Shown: positions 12,001-24,320 of the stretch, piece by piece
Layout of the letters: each line of letters starts with the position of its first letter
Numbering within the stretch: position 1 is the stretch's first letter
Notes under the pieces: model-generated
Told to the model about the DNA's origin: nothing
The model's database searches: none
The model's input: only the letters and a program-made list of their open reading frames with translations
From: Albifimbria verrucaria
Lineage: Eukaryota; Ascomycota; Sordariomycetes; Hypocreales; Stachybotryaceae
Assembly (NCBI GenBank): GCA_020081605.1
Contig: JAHREC010000009.1
Span: forward strand, 5,642,001-5,706,000
Direction: 5' to 3'
DNA length: 64,000 bases
Made by a program: the position numbers and the translations under genes

Positions 12001-15000
12001 TCCCTTGAGCGACGTCTTGCTCTTGGCTGAGATGGCAATCGTGTGCGCCGGCCGAGTGTCTCTTCCGACGACATCACGGATAGGGCCTTCCTCAATCGCT
12101 ATCGTCGTGTTACCACCAGCCGCGCTGAAGTTGTTCACCATGGCGATACGTCTCCTCTCCGAGTTGCGGGCCCATGCTGTCTTGTTGTACGGGATGTTCA
12201 AGTTGCGTTTCCCCAGGTCCCCAGGGAAAGCCGGGTTGATGGTGCCCTTGATACCAATGTGTGGAGGAATAGCCCCTTTTCGAACATGAGCAATACTTTA
12301 ATTAAAGCTGTGACTCCCGCTACAGCTTCGCCGTGGCCAACATTCGCCTTGACAGCACCAACGTACAGTGGGTTCTTGGTAGTGCGTCTCTTGACGACTG
12401 GCGCAAAGACATCGCTCACGGACTGCATCTCTTCCGAGTCGCCGGCCTGGGTGCCAGTCCCATGCATCTCCACATAGCTCACGTCTAGAGGATCGAGTCC
12501 GGCATCCCGCAGGATCTGTCTGGAAAGGAAGGCTTGCGAGGGTGCATGGGGGTGGGTGATGGAGACTGCCTCTGCTGAGTGATTGGTTCCAGCAGCCAAG
12601 ATGATGCCGAGGATGTTGTCGTTGTCGGCCTCGGCATCCTCAAGCCTTTTTTTGGTTGTTCGAGTTAGTCGTGGCATGTCTTGGAGAGTTGCTGGCTTAG
12701 GCGCTTACCTCTTCATGACAATAGATCCAATGCCGTCAGCGCGGCAATAGCCGTCAGCTGTTGCATCCCATGTTTTGCAGGCATTGGGCGTTTTGGAAAG
12801 AAAATGGCCGTTGCCCAAGCCGGCGAAAGCGTCCGAATTCGTGAGAACGTTCATCCCCCTGCCACTACCGTGTCGGTATCTCCATTCCATAATGAAGTGC
12901 AAGCTGCCTTTGGGACTTTGTTAGCAAGAACCGAAGACACACACCTAGAGAGAGAGAGCGGGGAGATCTTAACACCCACCTGAATTGTCGCCAAGCTTGA
13001 CGAACATGCAGTATCAATGCTGTAACTTGGACCGGAGAACTTGAAGAAGTAGTTGATTCTCCCAGGGCCAAAGGCACGGCACCCTCCAGGTATGAAATAT
13101 GTGCTGATTTCTTGGGCTGTATTGACCTCCCTGTAATCGTCTGACGCCTGGCCGTAGAAGGTACCGATGCGATGCAGATTCGTGGCAGATGTTCTATTCT
13201 CTACATACCCGGCCCTCTCGAGAGCCTCGTAAGCCGTAACCAAGGCGAGCCTTTGCATAGGGTCGGTCTGCTGTGCCTCGCGGGGCTCATGTTGAAAAAG
13301 GCGGCATCGAACAAGCCGGGTTCGTCGATGAAGCAACCGTAGGGTGTGATGCTCGTATCTATGTTTTGGATACATCTCATGTTAGTGGTTGTCCCAAGGT
13401 GTATCTGAGACCAAACTCTTTTACCAGGGCAGGCCCGAGGAAATAGCGTCCATTATGACAGATCATTTACTTACTACATATTCTCTCTTAGTATTCATTG
13501 AACAGTCATCGACACCGGCTGTTTTCGCACGTACCTCATCTTCTTGCCGGTTGGGTCGTGATGTGTGTCCACGTCAAAACGGTCAGCCGGGACTTTCCGG
13601 TGCACATCGAGGCCCTTCTCCAGCAACTCCCAGAATTTTTCGGTATCCGTTGCGCCGCTTGGCATGCGGCACGACATGCCGACGATTGCGATTTTGGATT
13701 GCAAGGTTCCGCGAGGGCCCGATAACCTGCCGTCGTTACTCTGCGATATCCATTGCATCATATCCTCTGTCGTGGTTCGACAGTCGTTCCCCTGGCATCC
13801 AAGGCCTTGATGAGCTCATGCACCGGTAGTGAGGTGTGGAACACAAGCACCACCGCCTCGATCGCAGCTAAGTCTTTGGCTCGGTCAACGGTACGGCCGA
13901 CTACATTGTCCCACTGGATCTTCTGAGTCAATATCTCGCCGACGACTTGTTCGAAGATGTTGGTTGCTGTCGTGGCCAAGTACGGTTCCCCGAACTTGGT
14001 GAGATTAGTTTGACTATCGGCGAGTATGCTTTGCCCAAGTTCTGTGACACGCTCTGTCCGACAACTTCGTGCACGTGGGTCTCATCGTATATGTGTGATG
14101 CATGGCACAGCCCTCCGTGAACTGGCAGCGAGACCACATTCCGATCCCTGAAGAAGTCGGAGAGACGAAGCAGGCTGTTCAATCTGCTCGGTGGTCCGCT
14201 TATGGTGACAGACGTCTTACTTAGAGCGCTTATGAATATCTTGCTAGAGCTGGACGATGGCTGGTATCGTTGAATTAGTTTTGGAATGTGTCTACACCAT
14301 AACACCATACGATAACTTACCCCTCGTGCGTGTAATTCATCCAGCTCCATCTGAACATCGGCAGGTGTCACATCTGGAATGACATAAGCCCAAGAGTCAG
14401 GCGAGCCGGTCGAAGAAGCATCCGGCGGCTGTAGGTTCTGTGAAACATTGTTCACAAGAACACCGAGACGGAAGGCAACACGGACGGCCTCCGCTCCGGC
14501 AAGGGGAGGTCTGATAAGCTTGGTGAAATCGAGACAGCGGCAGCAGCTACCAGGCCAATACCCAAGCCGGCAAGGCTCAATGACGGTGTATCGCGAGGAG
14601 AGTCATTGTCTGATGCTTCGTGATATCTTTCAATACATGTGAGTCTCTTTTCATATTGGAGGACGACGTGTGGGATCACATACCCGATGAAAGTGGCAAG
14701 CTCAACGGCACAGAGCAAAACCCCGTCCACAGAGCCGCCAAGGGGACCTGTTCTTAGTTTCGCATGCTCAACCAAGTCAAAGACAGTTTGCAGCACTGGG
14801 AACAATGTTCGTGTCTCGTTGGGAAGTTTGCGGATCTCGTCTCGAACGGCAAGAGTGGCCTCGTTGATAAAACGAGAGAGAATCGGGTGCTGCCTGGACT
14901 TGCTGCGACTCACCACGCTTCGAGCAATTCCACTCAAATCATCACGAGGGAATTCGTTGCTGAAATATCCCAATGTAATTTTTGGCCCTCCCACGGGCGT

Positions 15001-15039
15001 GTTGAGCGTATCCCAGCTTGTACCAGATTGGGGTGACAT
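9075..15039 (-). CDS. Non-reducing polyketide synthase, SAT-KS-MAT-PT-ACP (emodin/atrochrysone type)
   Basis: Iterative synthase expected to build an octaketide (atrochrysone-type) chain. Order from the start at 15039: SAT, KS (DTACSSSLA near 13005; [17 protein letters not shown]), malonyl-AT (GHSLGEY near 11520), product template ([21 protein letters not shown]) and one ACP (LGVDSLMSL near 9200). It stops at 9075 with no TE, about 1,800 aa, the architecture of synthases that rely on a separate beta-lactamase-fold thioesterase, which sits divergently next door. About seven introns are seen, e.g. 13534-13376, 12979-12908, 12718-12646, 10488-10416 and 9627-9553. In SAT the usual GxCxG nucleophile is Gly (GLGIG, codon 14562-14560). 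One base appears missing at each of twelve homopolymer runs: 14503, 13988, 13789, 13282, 12855, 12273, 11795, 11768, 11116, 9549, 9479 and 9165. So it is either a sequencing problem or a broken gene. Confidence 0.93.
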
Positions 15040-15615
15040 GGTGAAAATAGACGTAAGTTTACACTGGAAACCCTATGCCGCGTGTACTCTCAAGTGCGAG
15101 ACACTACCTGATATAGTTTAGCTCCTGGTGAAACCGCCGGGTCTGCCGGGAGAGCAATAATCCCTTCGTTTCTTTGAATGCAAGTGCCATGCCATTCTCA
15201 ACTTTCGGTGCGTTTCGTGACTGTCCGGGACCAGTCATCGGCCTCTGCATGGACAGAGATGACAATGCCAAAGCTCGTAATCAGCCGTGGAGGATACGAG
15301 TTTCCAAATACCCCGATAGGGCAGATTACCCTCACTCGGCGCGATGCGATGGGTCAATTTGCTATCCGCTCTGACCCGGGTCGCAACGTCTTGGCAAAAT
15401 ACAGCTGTACCGTATTCAAACGATCGCGCATGATGCATGAGTAAGATAGAAAGGTCTGCAGAAGCGAAAAGAGCCCCGAACAACCCTGCTGAAGAGACAA
15501 GATAGTGCACAACTGTGTATCTGCAAACAAGGTGTAGAAGAGCACACCAGAGCTAGGACTTTGGCGGCTTTCTTCATACTTACCTGCTTTCAGTACACTA
15601 TAGAGAAACTTCACG
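15040..15615. promoter_or_regulatory. Bidirectional promoter between PKS and thioesterase
   Basis: The 576-bp space separates two divergent start codons of genes that must act together, so shared control is likely. I scanned it for the AflR palindrome TCGN5CGA and found no exact copy. The open frames inside it have no family resemblance. Confidence 0.6.
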
Positions 15616-16621
15616 ATGGTTGGAGAGGGAGGTTATCGTCAGATCAACAAAGCGTTGAATATCTGTGCTTTTGAGGATTACCTCGATGGCCAACGGAGAA
15701 GCCTTCCACCTCTCGACGACGTAGCGCAGTTGAGCCCGCGCGTCCTCCGCATTCTCGGCCAGAACCCAGGAAAGGTGAGCAAGTCTTCACGACCCCGTTC
15801 TTTGATATGCCCCCAATCAACACTACTAATGACTTGCCCGTAGTTTACACTCCAGGGTACGAACACATATATCATAGGGACCGGGAAAGAGAGACTCCTC
15901 ATCGATACCGGTCAAGGAATCCCTGATTGGGCTGATTTGATTTCTTCTGTGCTCGCCGACTCCTCTGTGACCCTTTCGGCCGTGCTCCTGTCACATTGGC
16001 ACGGCGATCACACGGGTGGAGTGCCTGACCTCCTTCGCCTCTACCCGAGCCTCTCGAACCGTATATACAAGCATACGCCTAGCAAGACACAACAGCCGAT
16101 CACGGATGGCCAAGTTTTCAGAGTCGAGGAGCCACGGTCCGGGCGGTGCACGCCCCGGCCATTCTCACGACCACATGTGTTTTATCATCGAAGAAGAGAA
16201 CACCATGTTTACCGGCGATAACGTTCTTGGCCACGGGACGGCTGCGGTAGAGATTTTGAGCTTATGGATGGACACTCTGCGCCAGATGCAATCGCACAAT
16301 TGTGGCAGGGGGTATCCCGCCCACGGTGAAGTCATCGCGGACCTCAACGCCAAGATAGCCGGAGAGCTGGGATCCAAGCAGAGACGCGAGAGGCAGGTCC
16401 TACAGACGCTGAACCGCATCAAGACCGAGGAGCGAGGAAAGGGCAGCGTATCCGTCGAGAGGCTGGTCAAAGAGATTTACGGTGACACGGACCAGCATAT
16501 CAGAGAGCAGGCGCTTGAACCGTTCGTGGACGAGGTCCTGCGGAAGTTGACCGAGGATGAGAAAGTGGCATTTGAGATGAAAAATGGTGTGAAGAAATGG
16601 TTCGCAATTGATGCTCTCTAG
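15616..16621 (+). CDS. Metallo-beta-lactamase-type thioesterase (atrochrysone carboxyl ACP thioesterase)
   Basis: Zn-dependent hydrolase that releases the polyketide acid from the ACP of a TE-less NR-PKS (AptB/MdpF/GedB family). Exons are 15616-15774 and 15844-16621; intron 15775-15843. The N-terminus GYRQINKALNICAFEDYL and the downstream LQGTNTYIIGTG are typical of this subfamily. The metal site HWHGDH lies near 15995, a second His is expected at the APGHSHD block, and FTGDNVLGHGT follows. About 312 aa if one base is allowed in each of two runs, GG at 16128 and CCCC at 16153, where the frame moves twice in the same direction. Its divergent pairing with the PKS strongly supports the role. Confidence 0.92.
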
Positions 16622-17394
16622 TCATGAGTTCCCTCAGGACACATGTAGGCTGGCTGCTAGGCCAAGTCTATTTACTGTACTTGACTTTCCTCCTGAATGG
16701 GCTTGTTGAGGGGTTTTTCTTGGTCGCTTAGATCACTCATCATTCGCGAAAGAAGGTGGACCTCCATAGGGATGCGTTGAACATGTTTTCTGTCCGCATT
16801 CATTCAAAAATTACCACGTTGGCAATGTCTTTGATCGTAGATCCAACCATCATGCATCATAGAGTAGAGCTACGCAAGTGACAACCATTTCCTCCATGCT
16901 GTTACGAAGCAAAGAGAATCCCATGTCACACGAATGGTGAAAACGTCAGGCCATCTGCATAATCATAGAGACCAGTGTGTCAGCCACGCTACTGTATGTC
17001 CAGATTATCGTGTGAACCAATCACAATGCTGCGTCGGTGTCGGGCCGTTCGGGCCCAAGGTAAGTATTTGCTGTCATCAAGTTGGTGCTCGGAGTTTATG
17101 GTATCGTGTCGAGCACGGAACACGGAAGATGTTGTTGTGGGTCAGCAGAGCGAGGGAATCGGAGAGATGGGCGGCAATTCCCTCATTGACAATCAGACGA
17201 GGATCATGAAATAGAGCCCCGAAATATGTTCGGAACCGATGAATACTCCGTCACGAGCAACCCCAGTTCCCCGCTTCCCCCAACTACCGACCAATGTGCA
17301 CATCCCAGCAACGCCAAGCTATTGTTTACTTTTAATCTAGTGCGGACGTGTCATTCAGTCAAAATCTTCCATAACGTCAATTTAGTTGACAAGC
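16622..17394. other. Intergenic region between thioesterase and EthD gene
   Basis: About 770 bp holding the 3' flank of the thioesterase gene and the promoter of the EthD-domain gene. Open frames at 16934-17214 show no family motif. No repeat was seen. Confidence 0.5.
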
Positions 17395-17984
17395 ATGTCC
17401 GAAATGGCGGGAAAAGCCGCCTCAGATCTAAAACCGAGCAAATACTTGTGTCTGACGATATGCGGCTATCGCAAGCCCGGCATGAGTGAGCAAGACTACA
17501 GATACCATATGACCCAGATATCAGCGCCGATGACAAAAGATTTGATGGTGAAATACGGCATTAAGAGATGGACCATGGTGAGCTACAATCGCGCCCATTC
17601 TCCTGACCCGAGCCGGTTTGGTTGACCGATGTGGAATGGAGATTCACAACCCCGGGGCCACGCGCTCGCTGATGGCGGAGCTCTTCGACCCGCAAATGAC
17701 CATCGTTGCCGATTTCGACTGCTTTAGTCAAGTCGTATTCGAGAGCTTGGAAGATTACAAGCGCATCAAGCAGGATCCTTGGTACAAGGAACATCTGATC
17801 GGGGACCATGAGAAGTTCGCTGATACCAAGAAGAGCAAGTAAGACAACACGATCGATGCGAATCAGTGATACTTGTCGTGACACACAGAAAGTGATTGAC
17901 TCATTAAAATCTAGAATGACTATCGGGTGGATTGAGGAATGGATCAAAGACGGGAAGGCGGTTAACGGGCTAGAATTTGATTGA
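17395..17984 (+). CDS. EthD-domain protein, probable atrochrysone carboxylic acid decarboxylase
   Basis: Small dimeric alpha+beta-barrel protein of the EthD family. Members of this group in emodin clusters (TpcK, GedI) decarboxylate atrochrysone carboxylic acid or its dehydrated form on the way to emodin anthrone. Three exons (17395-17577, 17642-17838, 17915-17984) give 149 aa in a fully intact frame. The exon 1 block [24 protein letters not shown], the VADFDC strand, DHEKFAD and the C-terminal IGWIEEW fit the family. The start at 17395 is the first ATG in frame. The gene lies with the PKS and thioesterase, as expected for a step right after chain release. Confidence 0.85.
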
Positions 17985-18627
17985 GCGTTCGTATCTCTGA
18001 GGGAAATTCAGAAAGTGGACGGTAGATGGCATGTGTACCTACACCAAGTTGGTCTTGGGTCTCCTCATCTTCTAGAACCACTTGAGACTCATTGCATATT
18101 CACAAGATCACTCTTCGAGCTAGCCTTCAACACGTCGATCGACAACTACCGGGAAGTATCAGAAGAAAATTAGACCGCTCCTTCCGCATGATTGCATAAA
18201 ATCGGTGAGAGAAAGAACAGAACGTCTAATAGAGACTGATCCCGACACATGTGGTATGCATGCGATAATAACAGAGTCAAATAGCCTACCCTATACTAAT
18301 GAATACCCTATTATATATAAGAGAGGGCGCTATACTCTCTCTGCTAGAACTCCTTAGAGATAAACCTACTGCTACCGTATCCCTAAGGTCTCTTCACTCC
18401 GCTATCGTATATATTCCGTGCTAGACAATGTGGTTCTTTTAAACCCCTTGAGGAGGTGGGTTGGAGACATCAGCATGCCACGTCTAATCGATTTAACATG
18501 GACGATAGCATAACTCAAGCTCAATAGATATAGGGGCATATAGTCTACAAAAATAGAGCTCTAGTTCAACCTGTCATAGTCGTAAAATTCACCTTTGGAG
18601 CTTGACATGATCATCTGGCACCTATTT
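17985..18627. other. Intergenic, convergent 3' ends
   Basis: Lies between the 3' ends of the EthD gene (+) and a P450 gene (-), so it should hold terminators rather than promoters. No gene was recognised. A stretch near 18283-18420 has weak likeness to the retroelement LTR sequence, too weak to call. Confidence 0.45.
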
Positions 18628-20471
18628 TCAAAGCACGTCAATCAAGCACCGCTTTGACTTTGGCCCCAGGAGGAAGAACATCTCAGGCTCCATGTCTTCG
18701 TCACTAAATCCTTCTGCGGACGAAACCTTGGCGTTTGGAAAAGTCTTAAAAAGAGAGCTGTGGCGATTCGCAGCTCCATGCGGGCCAGATTGAGCCCCAA
18801 GCAGACTGAATTCAGGTCAGTGAAGTCGATACTCATTTGATTAGGACATATGATAGACCTACCACGGCTGCCGCCCCGAAGGGCACGAAAGACTCCTTCA
18901 TCGCCCTTGTCGGATGCTCCCAGCGCAACGGATCGAAGGTCTCCGGATCGTCAAAGATAGCAGGGTTTCGGTGCATGCTATAAGCACCAGCACTGACCGT
19001 ATAGCCGGCAGGGATGAAATGCCCGAAGAACTCTGCGCCTCCAGCGGGGACTTGACGTGGAAGGCCAGCTGGGGCAGCTGGGTATAGACGTAGACCCTCC
19101 TCGATAACGAGGTTGAGATAAAAGAGCGACTTGATATCAATATAGTCACACTTATCAGGAAGTGTCTGAAGCTCCTCGATAAGTCTTGCTTTGATGGCTG
19201 CATTTTTGCACACAGCCCAGACGATATAGGTCAGTGAATTAGCCTGTGTCATTAATGTCTTAGCCCCTGGTCCGCTCACTCTTCATTTATTCACAACCAA
19301 AGAAACAGAGATCATACCGTGGTGTCGGACCCTGCAATTACATACGCCATTGCATTTGATCTCAATTCGTCGAAGCTCATACCCTCATCGCCAGCTTTGT
19401 ACAGCTTGGAAAGGAGCGTCGGCTTGGCATTTTCACCTTGCTCCTCCACGATCTGGTAGTGACGGGCGACAGACTGCTCGGCGTACTGGACTGTACGGCG
19501 GCGGTTCTCAATCGCGGCTCTGATGAATGGAATGCGAACATTCTGCCCTAGTTGAACGAGTAAAGGGAATGTCACGCGGATCCCACCGAGCTTGTTAACG
19601 CTCTCGAGATCACGGATGTATTGGGTTTTCTGGAGACTCATGTAAGCGAACGACCCGCCTGGGGGACTCAGTGACAGAAGACATGCGAACCTCTCCCGTC
19701 TCTAGCATTCTAAAACCCTCACCGAAACTCAACTCGCCTATGATGTCGGTGGCCATGGCAAGAAACCAATGAAACACGTCCTGTTCCGCGGTTAGTTTTC
19801 GATTCGTTCAACGGAGGCTGAGCTACAACACTAACAGCCGCACCACGCTTTTGGCTCTCGCCCTCACCCGCTCCATGGCCAGATGAATTTTGCTCTCGAT
19901 GACAGGCAGATGCGCTGACAAGCTGGATTCGGCTAGTCCTGATGAAAGAAGTCTTCGATAGTGTCTGTGGACGTTGATGTCGCGGGTATTGAACACGTTC
20001 GACATGCCAGCAACGATCTTGTCGTAGAAGTCGGCCTTTGGAAACTCGGCCTTGACGCTGTATAGCTTGCGTGTCGCGCTTGGGTCCCTCAAGCTGACCT
20101 CCCGGGGACTTATCCGGACGATAGGGCCTGTAGTGAGTGAGAATGAGTTTTGGGACAAAGGGTTCTAACGTGATAACGTCCTAGCAATAGTATGCCTACC
20201 ATATTTTCGGTGGAGTCCGTCTATGTACAACACCCTGGAACCCTTGACAGTGGTGTATCGAAGAAATGCGTCTGTAAGTACGGTAAATCGTGGCCCTGGA
20301 AGTCCCGCTATGGGACTCCTGAATGCGAAGCACACCCGCTTGAAACGAGTTAGCATCATACGTATAAGCCGCACAAAGTTTTTGCCAATTGAGCTGGGGC
20401 CATACTCCAAGAAGAGCCAACAATATGGCGCCGGCAACCAAATGCCACTGATTAATACCAGAGCTGTCCAT
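18628..20471 (-). CDS. Cytochrome P450 monooxygenase (isotrichodermin-hydroxylase-like class)
   Basis: ER-anchored heme oxygenase, probably a tailoring oxidase. Seven exons: 20471-20362, 20318-20200, 20127-19844, 19780-19691, 19629-19318, 19243-18863 and 18805-18628, about 491 aa. An N-terminal membrane helix (LVAGAILLALLG) is followed by PIAGLPGPRF, IVRISPREVS, the I-helix AYVIAGSDTT, the K-helix EEGLRLYP and the PERF-like FDPLRW. The heme-cysteine motif spans the last intron and continues as VCLGLNLARMELRI. One base seems to be missing in a CC run at 18871 (just before the heme Cys) and another in AAAA at 18739. It is divergent from a second P450. The substrate is not predictable; anthraquinone/xanthone hydroxylation or phenol coupling are both possible. 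Confidence 0.87.
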
Positions 20472-21004
20472 GACGAGTCTGGATTGTTGGCTGTGATGGT
20501 GTAAAGCTTGGAAGGTGGTGACTGCGATTGCCAGACGAGAACTTCATCCACATCCCCATATTGAATCAGAGACTAGCGGCTTATGTGCTGTTCCATGATA
20601 GACCAACCCTGGACCTGGCAGATGCGAGTCCGTCAGTCGCAACTGCAGCAGATCGGAGTATTACTACGTGTGGGTCCTACCTTTCTTAGGAACCTAAGAT
20701 CAGCAGGCAGAAATGATTAACCCGTGCCGTGTGGGAGGAGCGTCATGACGTCGGCTGATTTGGTCCCTTTCTTTGGAGCGAAGACCTTCCCCTCATACCT
20801 GTTTCCGGGCTCTGCTAACTCCCAAGCCGAAAAAGGCAAGTGATTCTTACTCTAGATGTCGCAAAGAGTTATATCATGACTGCATTGGAGACCTAGTCGC
20901 GTATTTGTGAAACTATCGCTGGCCTATGTCAATGATTGTCTGGCCCGTATACACACCTAATCGAATCCTCCTGCCTCAACCTTTTCTGAGTCCATACCAC
21001 CATC
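20472..21004. promoter_or_regulatory. Bidirectional promoter between two P450 genes
   Basis: The 533-bp gap lies between two divergent P450 start codons, suggesting coordinate expression. No exact TCGN5CGA site was found. Confidence 0.55.
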
Positions 21005-22757
21005 ATGAGCCTATATTTAACCATGCTCCCATCCTTCATAGGAGCAGCCTTGCCTATTGTTCTCCTTCTCCTGTCTGTACCATGGCTCCTTGCTACGCGA
21101 CGCCCACAAAATTTTCCCCAGGCCCTCCCACACGGATTGGCCTGGGAAATTTTCACCAGATCCCCGCCAGCTACAGCTTTATCAAAGTTCATGAGTGGGC
21201 TAAGAAGTACGGTCCCATGACGGGCCTCAAGATCGGCACTCGGAATGTCGTGATTGTCAACGACGCCGGGCTTGTACACGACCTTCTAGTCAAGAGGTCT
21301 GCGGCCGTGAACGCCCGCCCGGAGGTATATATGGCCCAAAGGCACGTTCTGCCCGACCTTTGGAAGCCCTACAGTCTACTCTCGCCTCCGAGAGAAAGCA
21401 AGATGTTACGGACAATGGGAAAAGAGTACATCACCGGTGCGGGTCTGCTGAAGCTGAGCCCGATGCAGAAAGCCGCCAGTGCCAGGCTTCTTGACAGTCT
21501 AGCCGAGGCCGGTCCTAATGAATGGTTTCAACAAGTTTTGGATTGGTATATGGAAATAAACCCAAGCCCCGAAAGACTCGCCTGCCTGACTCGTGTGTTT
21601 GTAATACAGGTCCTTGTCTACGCCTACCTGGTTCATGGCCGGAGTTACACCATATGATCTGGGCGAAGGCTGGATCCGGCGGTACCAATCTGCGCAAAGG
21701 ATGTTTCTGGGCCATCTCGACCCAGATCAGTCGCCTAGGGTCGACATTTTCCCCGTATTGCGCTGGGTGCCTTGGCTACTTTCCCAGCAGAAACGCAAAG
21801 CCAAGGTCGCCCGTCAAGCCCTGCTTGACACTTGGAGGCCCATAATGGACGCGGGCAGAAGCGCGAAGAAAGCCTCCATGACATCATTCTCCTCCAAGAT
21901 CTTGGACAAAGCAGACGATCCATCAATCAAGTTTACAGATGATGAAGTCAGCGTGTTCATCGGCGGTCTATAGTAAGTTATCCATTTGATCTGTTGCCGT
22001 AATACTTGTTCCTCTCATGACCCGTCCTTACGTATACACGTTTAGTGACGCTACCTGGACATCTACCGTCATGGTCGTCAACAACCTGGTGCAGGCACTC
22101 GCGAGCCACCCCGAGGTCCAGTGTAAAGCCCAGGCCGAGGTAGACGGAGTCTTCGCCGGGGATGGCGGCAACGCTTTGTCCTTGCCGGGCCATATCAACA
22201 TTGAGAAGATGCCTTATCTTAGTGCTTGCATTATGGAGATTTTGAGGTGGCGACCTCTGAGTTCGTACGTTTTCGGACCCTTTGGGCTTCCACGTGAGAC
22301 GACGGGAGATATAACCGTCTCGGGCTACCGCATTCCCAAAGGCACCACCGTCGTGATCAACCAGTGGTCTATAGCACATGATGAAGAGTTTTACGAAAAC
22401 CCCTCGTCGTTTGACCCAGAGCGCTGGCTCAAGGATCCATCGGGCGCCAGACCTGGGGTTTCACAACTTCACAGAAAGGCCACCTATTCATTCGGCATGG
22501 GGACTCGAGAGTGCCTCGGCAAGGATTACTTCTATCAAAACATCAAGATTGTCTTTGCCCTCATTCTCTGGGCATTTGATATCAAACCTAAAGGTAAGCT
22601 TGATATCGACCCCGTCTCGGGCTACCTTCCCTCCATTGTCCTGCAAGCGAAGCCATTCGAGGTTGCCTTTGTACCACGGGCAAGGGGCAAGAGGGAGGCT
22701 ATCTCGGAGGCTAAGAGGGAGGCGGATCAGAAGATAAGGGAGCTCCTCGGCGCGTGA
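21005..22757 (+). CDS. Cytochrome P450 monooxygenase (O-methylsterigmatocystin-oxidoreductase-like class)
   Basis: Membrane-anchored E-class P450. Exons are 21005-21545, 21610-21972 and 22046-22757, about 538 aa. An N-terminal anchor (AALPIVLLLLSVPWLLA) precedes the proline-rich PPTRIGLGNFHQIP. The I-helix region ends LYDATWTSTVM across intron 2, and EILRWRP is the K-helix. FDPERWLKD follows, and the heme site is FGMGTRECLGKDY near 22500, with the Cys ligand present. The charged C-terminal tail after PRARGKREA is unusually long. One base seems to be missing in CCCC at 21116, between the anchor and the catalytic domain. It is probably a cluster tailoring enzyme; the substrate is unknown. Confidence 0.87.
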
Positions 22758-23742
22758 TACAAGATTCGTCGTCGAATCATTACCATAGCAGAGAGCTTGG
22801 GATATATGACATTCTTGACCATTGTGGCTTTTCAAGAGTGATTTTCAAAGCTAGTTATCCAAGTGTGACGGTTTCAAGGGGCATAGGTGCTTGTACTCAG
22901 CCTTAAAGGGCAATTCTTCAAGTGGCCCCGAAGACAGCCTTCAGAAACACCACCCAGCAGATGACATTCTTGATCATCAGAGTAGCAATTGAAGCACAAC
23001 TTTAGCAGAACGCACTCCCAATTGATGGATTTTCCCCATCTTAGACAAAACTCAGTTACGCTCAACCGTTGCTACCTTCCACGGCTACAACAAGAAGATG
23101 GATTCGATAGAACTAAAGTCTCATGTTTACTTTAATGTGGATAATGCCGTGATTTTAGCCTCATCAAACGAAATACTGATCAATCAGACATCCCAATAGT
23201 GAGTCAACACGGCCGCCAGGAGGCAAGAGAGATGCAATCATAACACGAGGAAGTCGAAGGAACCAATGGAATAAGCACAACGTTGATAAGGTTCGATTTG
23301 CTTATTAACACGGATTAACCAGGCCCCAAATGGTGGCAATCGTCGTAACAACCAACTCAGGTCTGGTTGCAAACCGACGATGAGACGGGAGCGAGTCGGT
23401 GAGTAAATGTGTTCACGAACAACCGCACGCCTTAGTCTACCCAAGCACGTATCATCGTGTAACCATGTCGCACATTTAAGCCCACACCAGAATGGAACAT
23501 GGAAAAGTGAGCTGCGATAATTGGTAATGACAAAATGCGCCAGCCTTCGGAAGAAAGCGGTGATGGTACGGGGACTTATTAGGCACGATATCTTGCATTT
23601 TGTCGAGTACATTGAAGGATTGAGAGAAGTAAACGATATTAGTCCGAGCCCACCACGGGCCTTCATTGTGGCGCAGTGTAGGTTGTGCATTAACCCGAAC
23701 ACTCGGTGTAATCAAGCATATACTCCGACCTCTTTTCCCCGT
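22758..23742. other. Intergenic, no gene recognised
   Basis: About 985 bp between convergent genes. Open frames on the minus strand (23238-23702) have no start context or motif and are probably chance. Confidence 0.5.
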
Positions 23743-24320
23743 CTATGGCCCGACACTCTCCCACAGCGCCCGAAAGCCGAGAATTGAACCGACAAGAGGA
23801 AATAGCGAGCGTGCAATGTGCAGCCAAGCCCACCGCGTAAGCAGCTCCTGTACTGTCGGACGCTTCGGTCCAGCTGATGCACCCCTGATCTTGCCGATGC
23901 CTCCAAGGCGAACAATTCGTTGTTGGTCCGATCCATCACCAGCCACGTGAAAGGTACCATGGTGATAGTGGTGACGCCGGCGACCAAAAGGGATAGCCAT
24001 TGCTTGCTCCGCGCGGCACGCCTGCTCCAGGCCGAGTACGCGTACAGGCTACAAGTGCTGACGCAAATCCCCGGCATGATGATATGTCCGTAATGGTAAG
24101 TGCGGGTCCATTGTAGGAGTAGCTGCGTCGAGTCCGTATTGGTGTCTAGGAGTACTGGAATGGTTATCATGGAAATCCCCGCCATGGCACCTGGGACTCT
24201 GTCAACGCTCGAACACGACTGGGGTCCTGTGGTGGGCGGTTCCTCCTTACCTGATAGAAAAGCACCGCTGAGCACGGCTGCGGATCTGACACCAGTGTGA
24301 GGTGTTGTTTTCTCTGCCAT
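23743..24320 (-). CDS. Anthrone oxygenase (DUF1772 membrane protein)
   Basis: Small integral membrane protein of the DUF1772 anthrone-oxygenase family (HypC, TpcL, GedH, EncC), which oxidises emodin anthrone to the anthraquinone at C-10. Exons are 24320-24251 and 24190-23743, about 172 aa. It has the family pattern of four helices: AAVLSGAFLSG..., MAGISMITIPVLL, a TYHYGHIIMPG loop and VAGVTTITMVPFTWLVM. The conserved TNNEL motif follows, then the C-terminal WAWLHIARSLFPLVGSILG helix. One base seems to be missing in CC at 23894, between TNNEL and the last helix. Together with the EthD protein it completes the emodin-forming set. Confidence 0.87.

Noticed and set aside
15174..15614. Open frames in the PKS/thioesterase promoter
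   Set aside because: They overlap on both strands, show no motif, and sit in a divergent promoter.
18283..18420. Fragment resembling the start of the gypsy LTR
   Set aside because: Only a short stretch around cctaccctatacta matches; too little to separate from chance.
19630..19690. GTGAGG donor earlier in P450 exon 4 (near 19725)
   Set aside because: Using GTTCGC at 19690 with the CAG at 19630 keeps the family segment FRMLETGE followed by KTQYIRDLE, which fits better.
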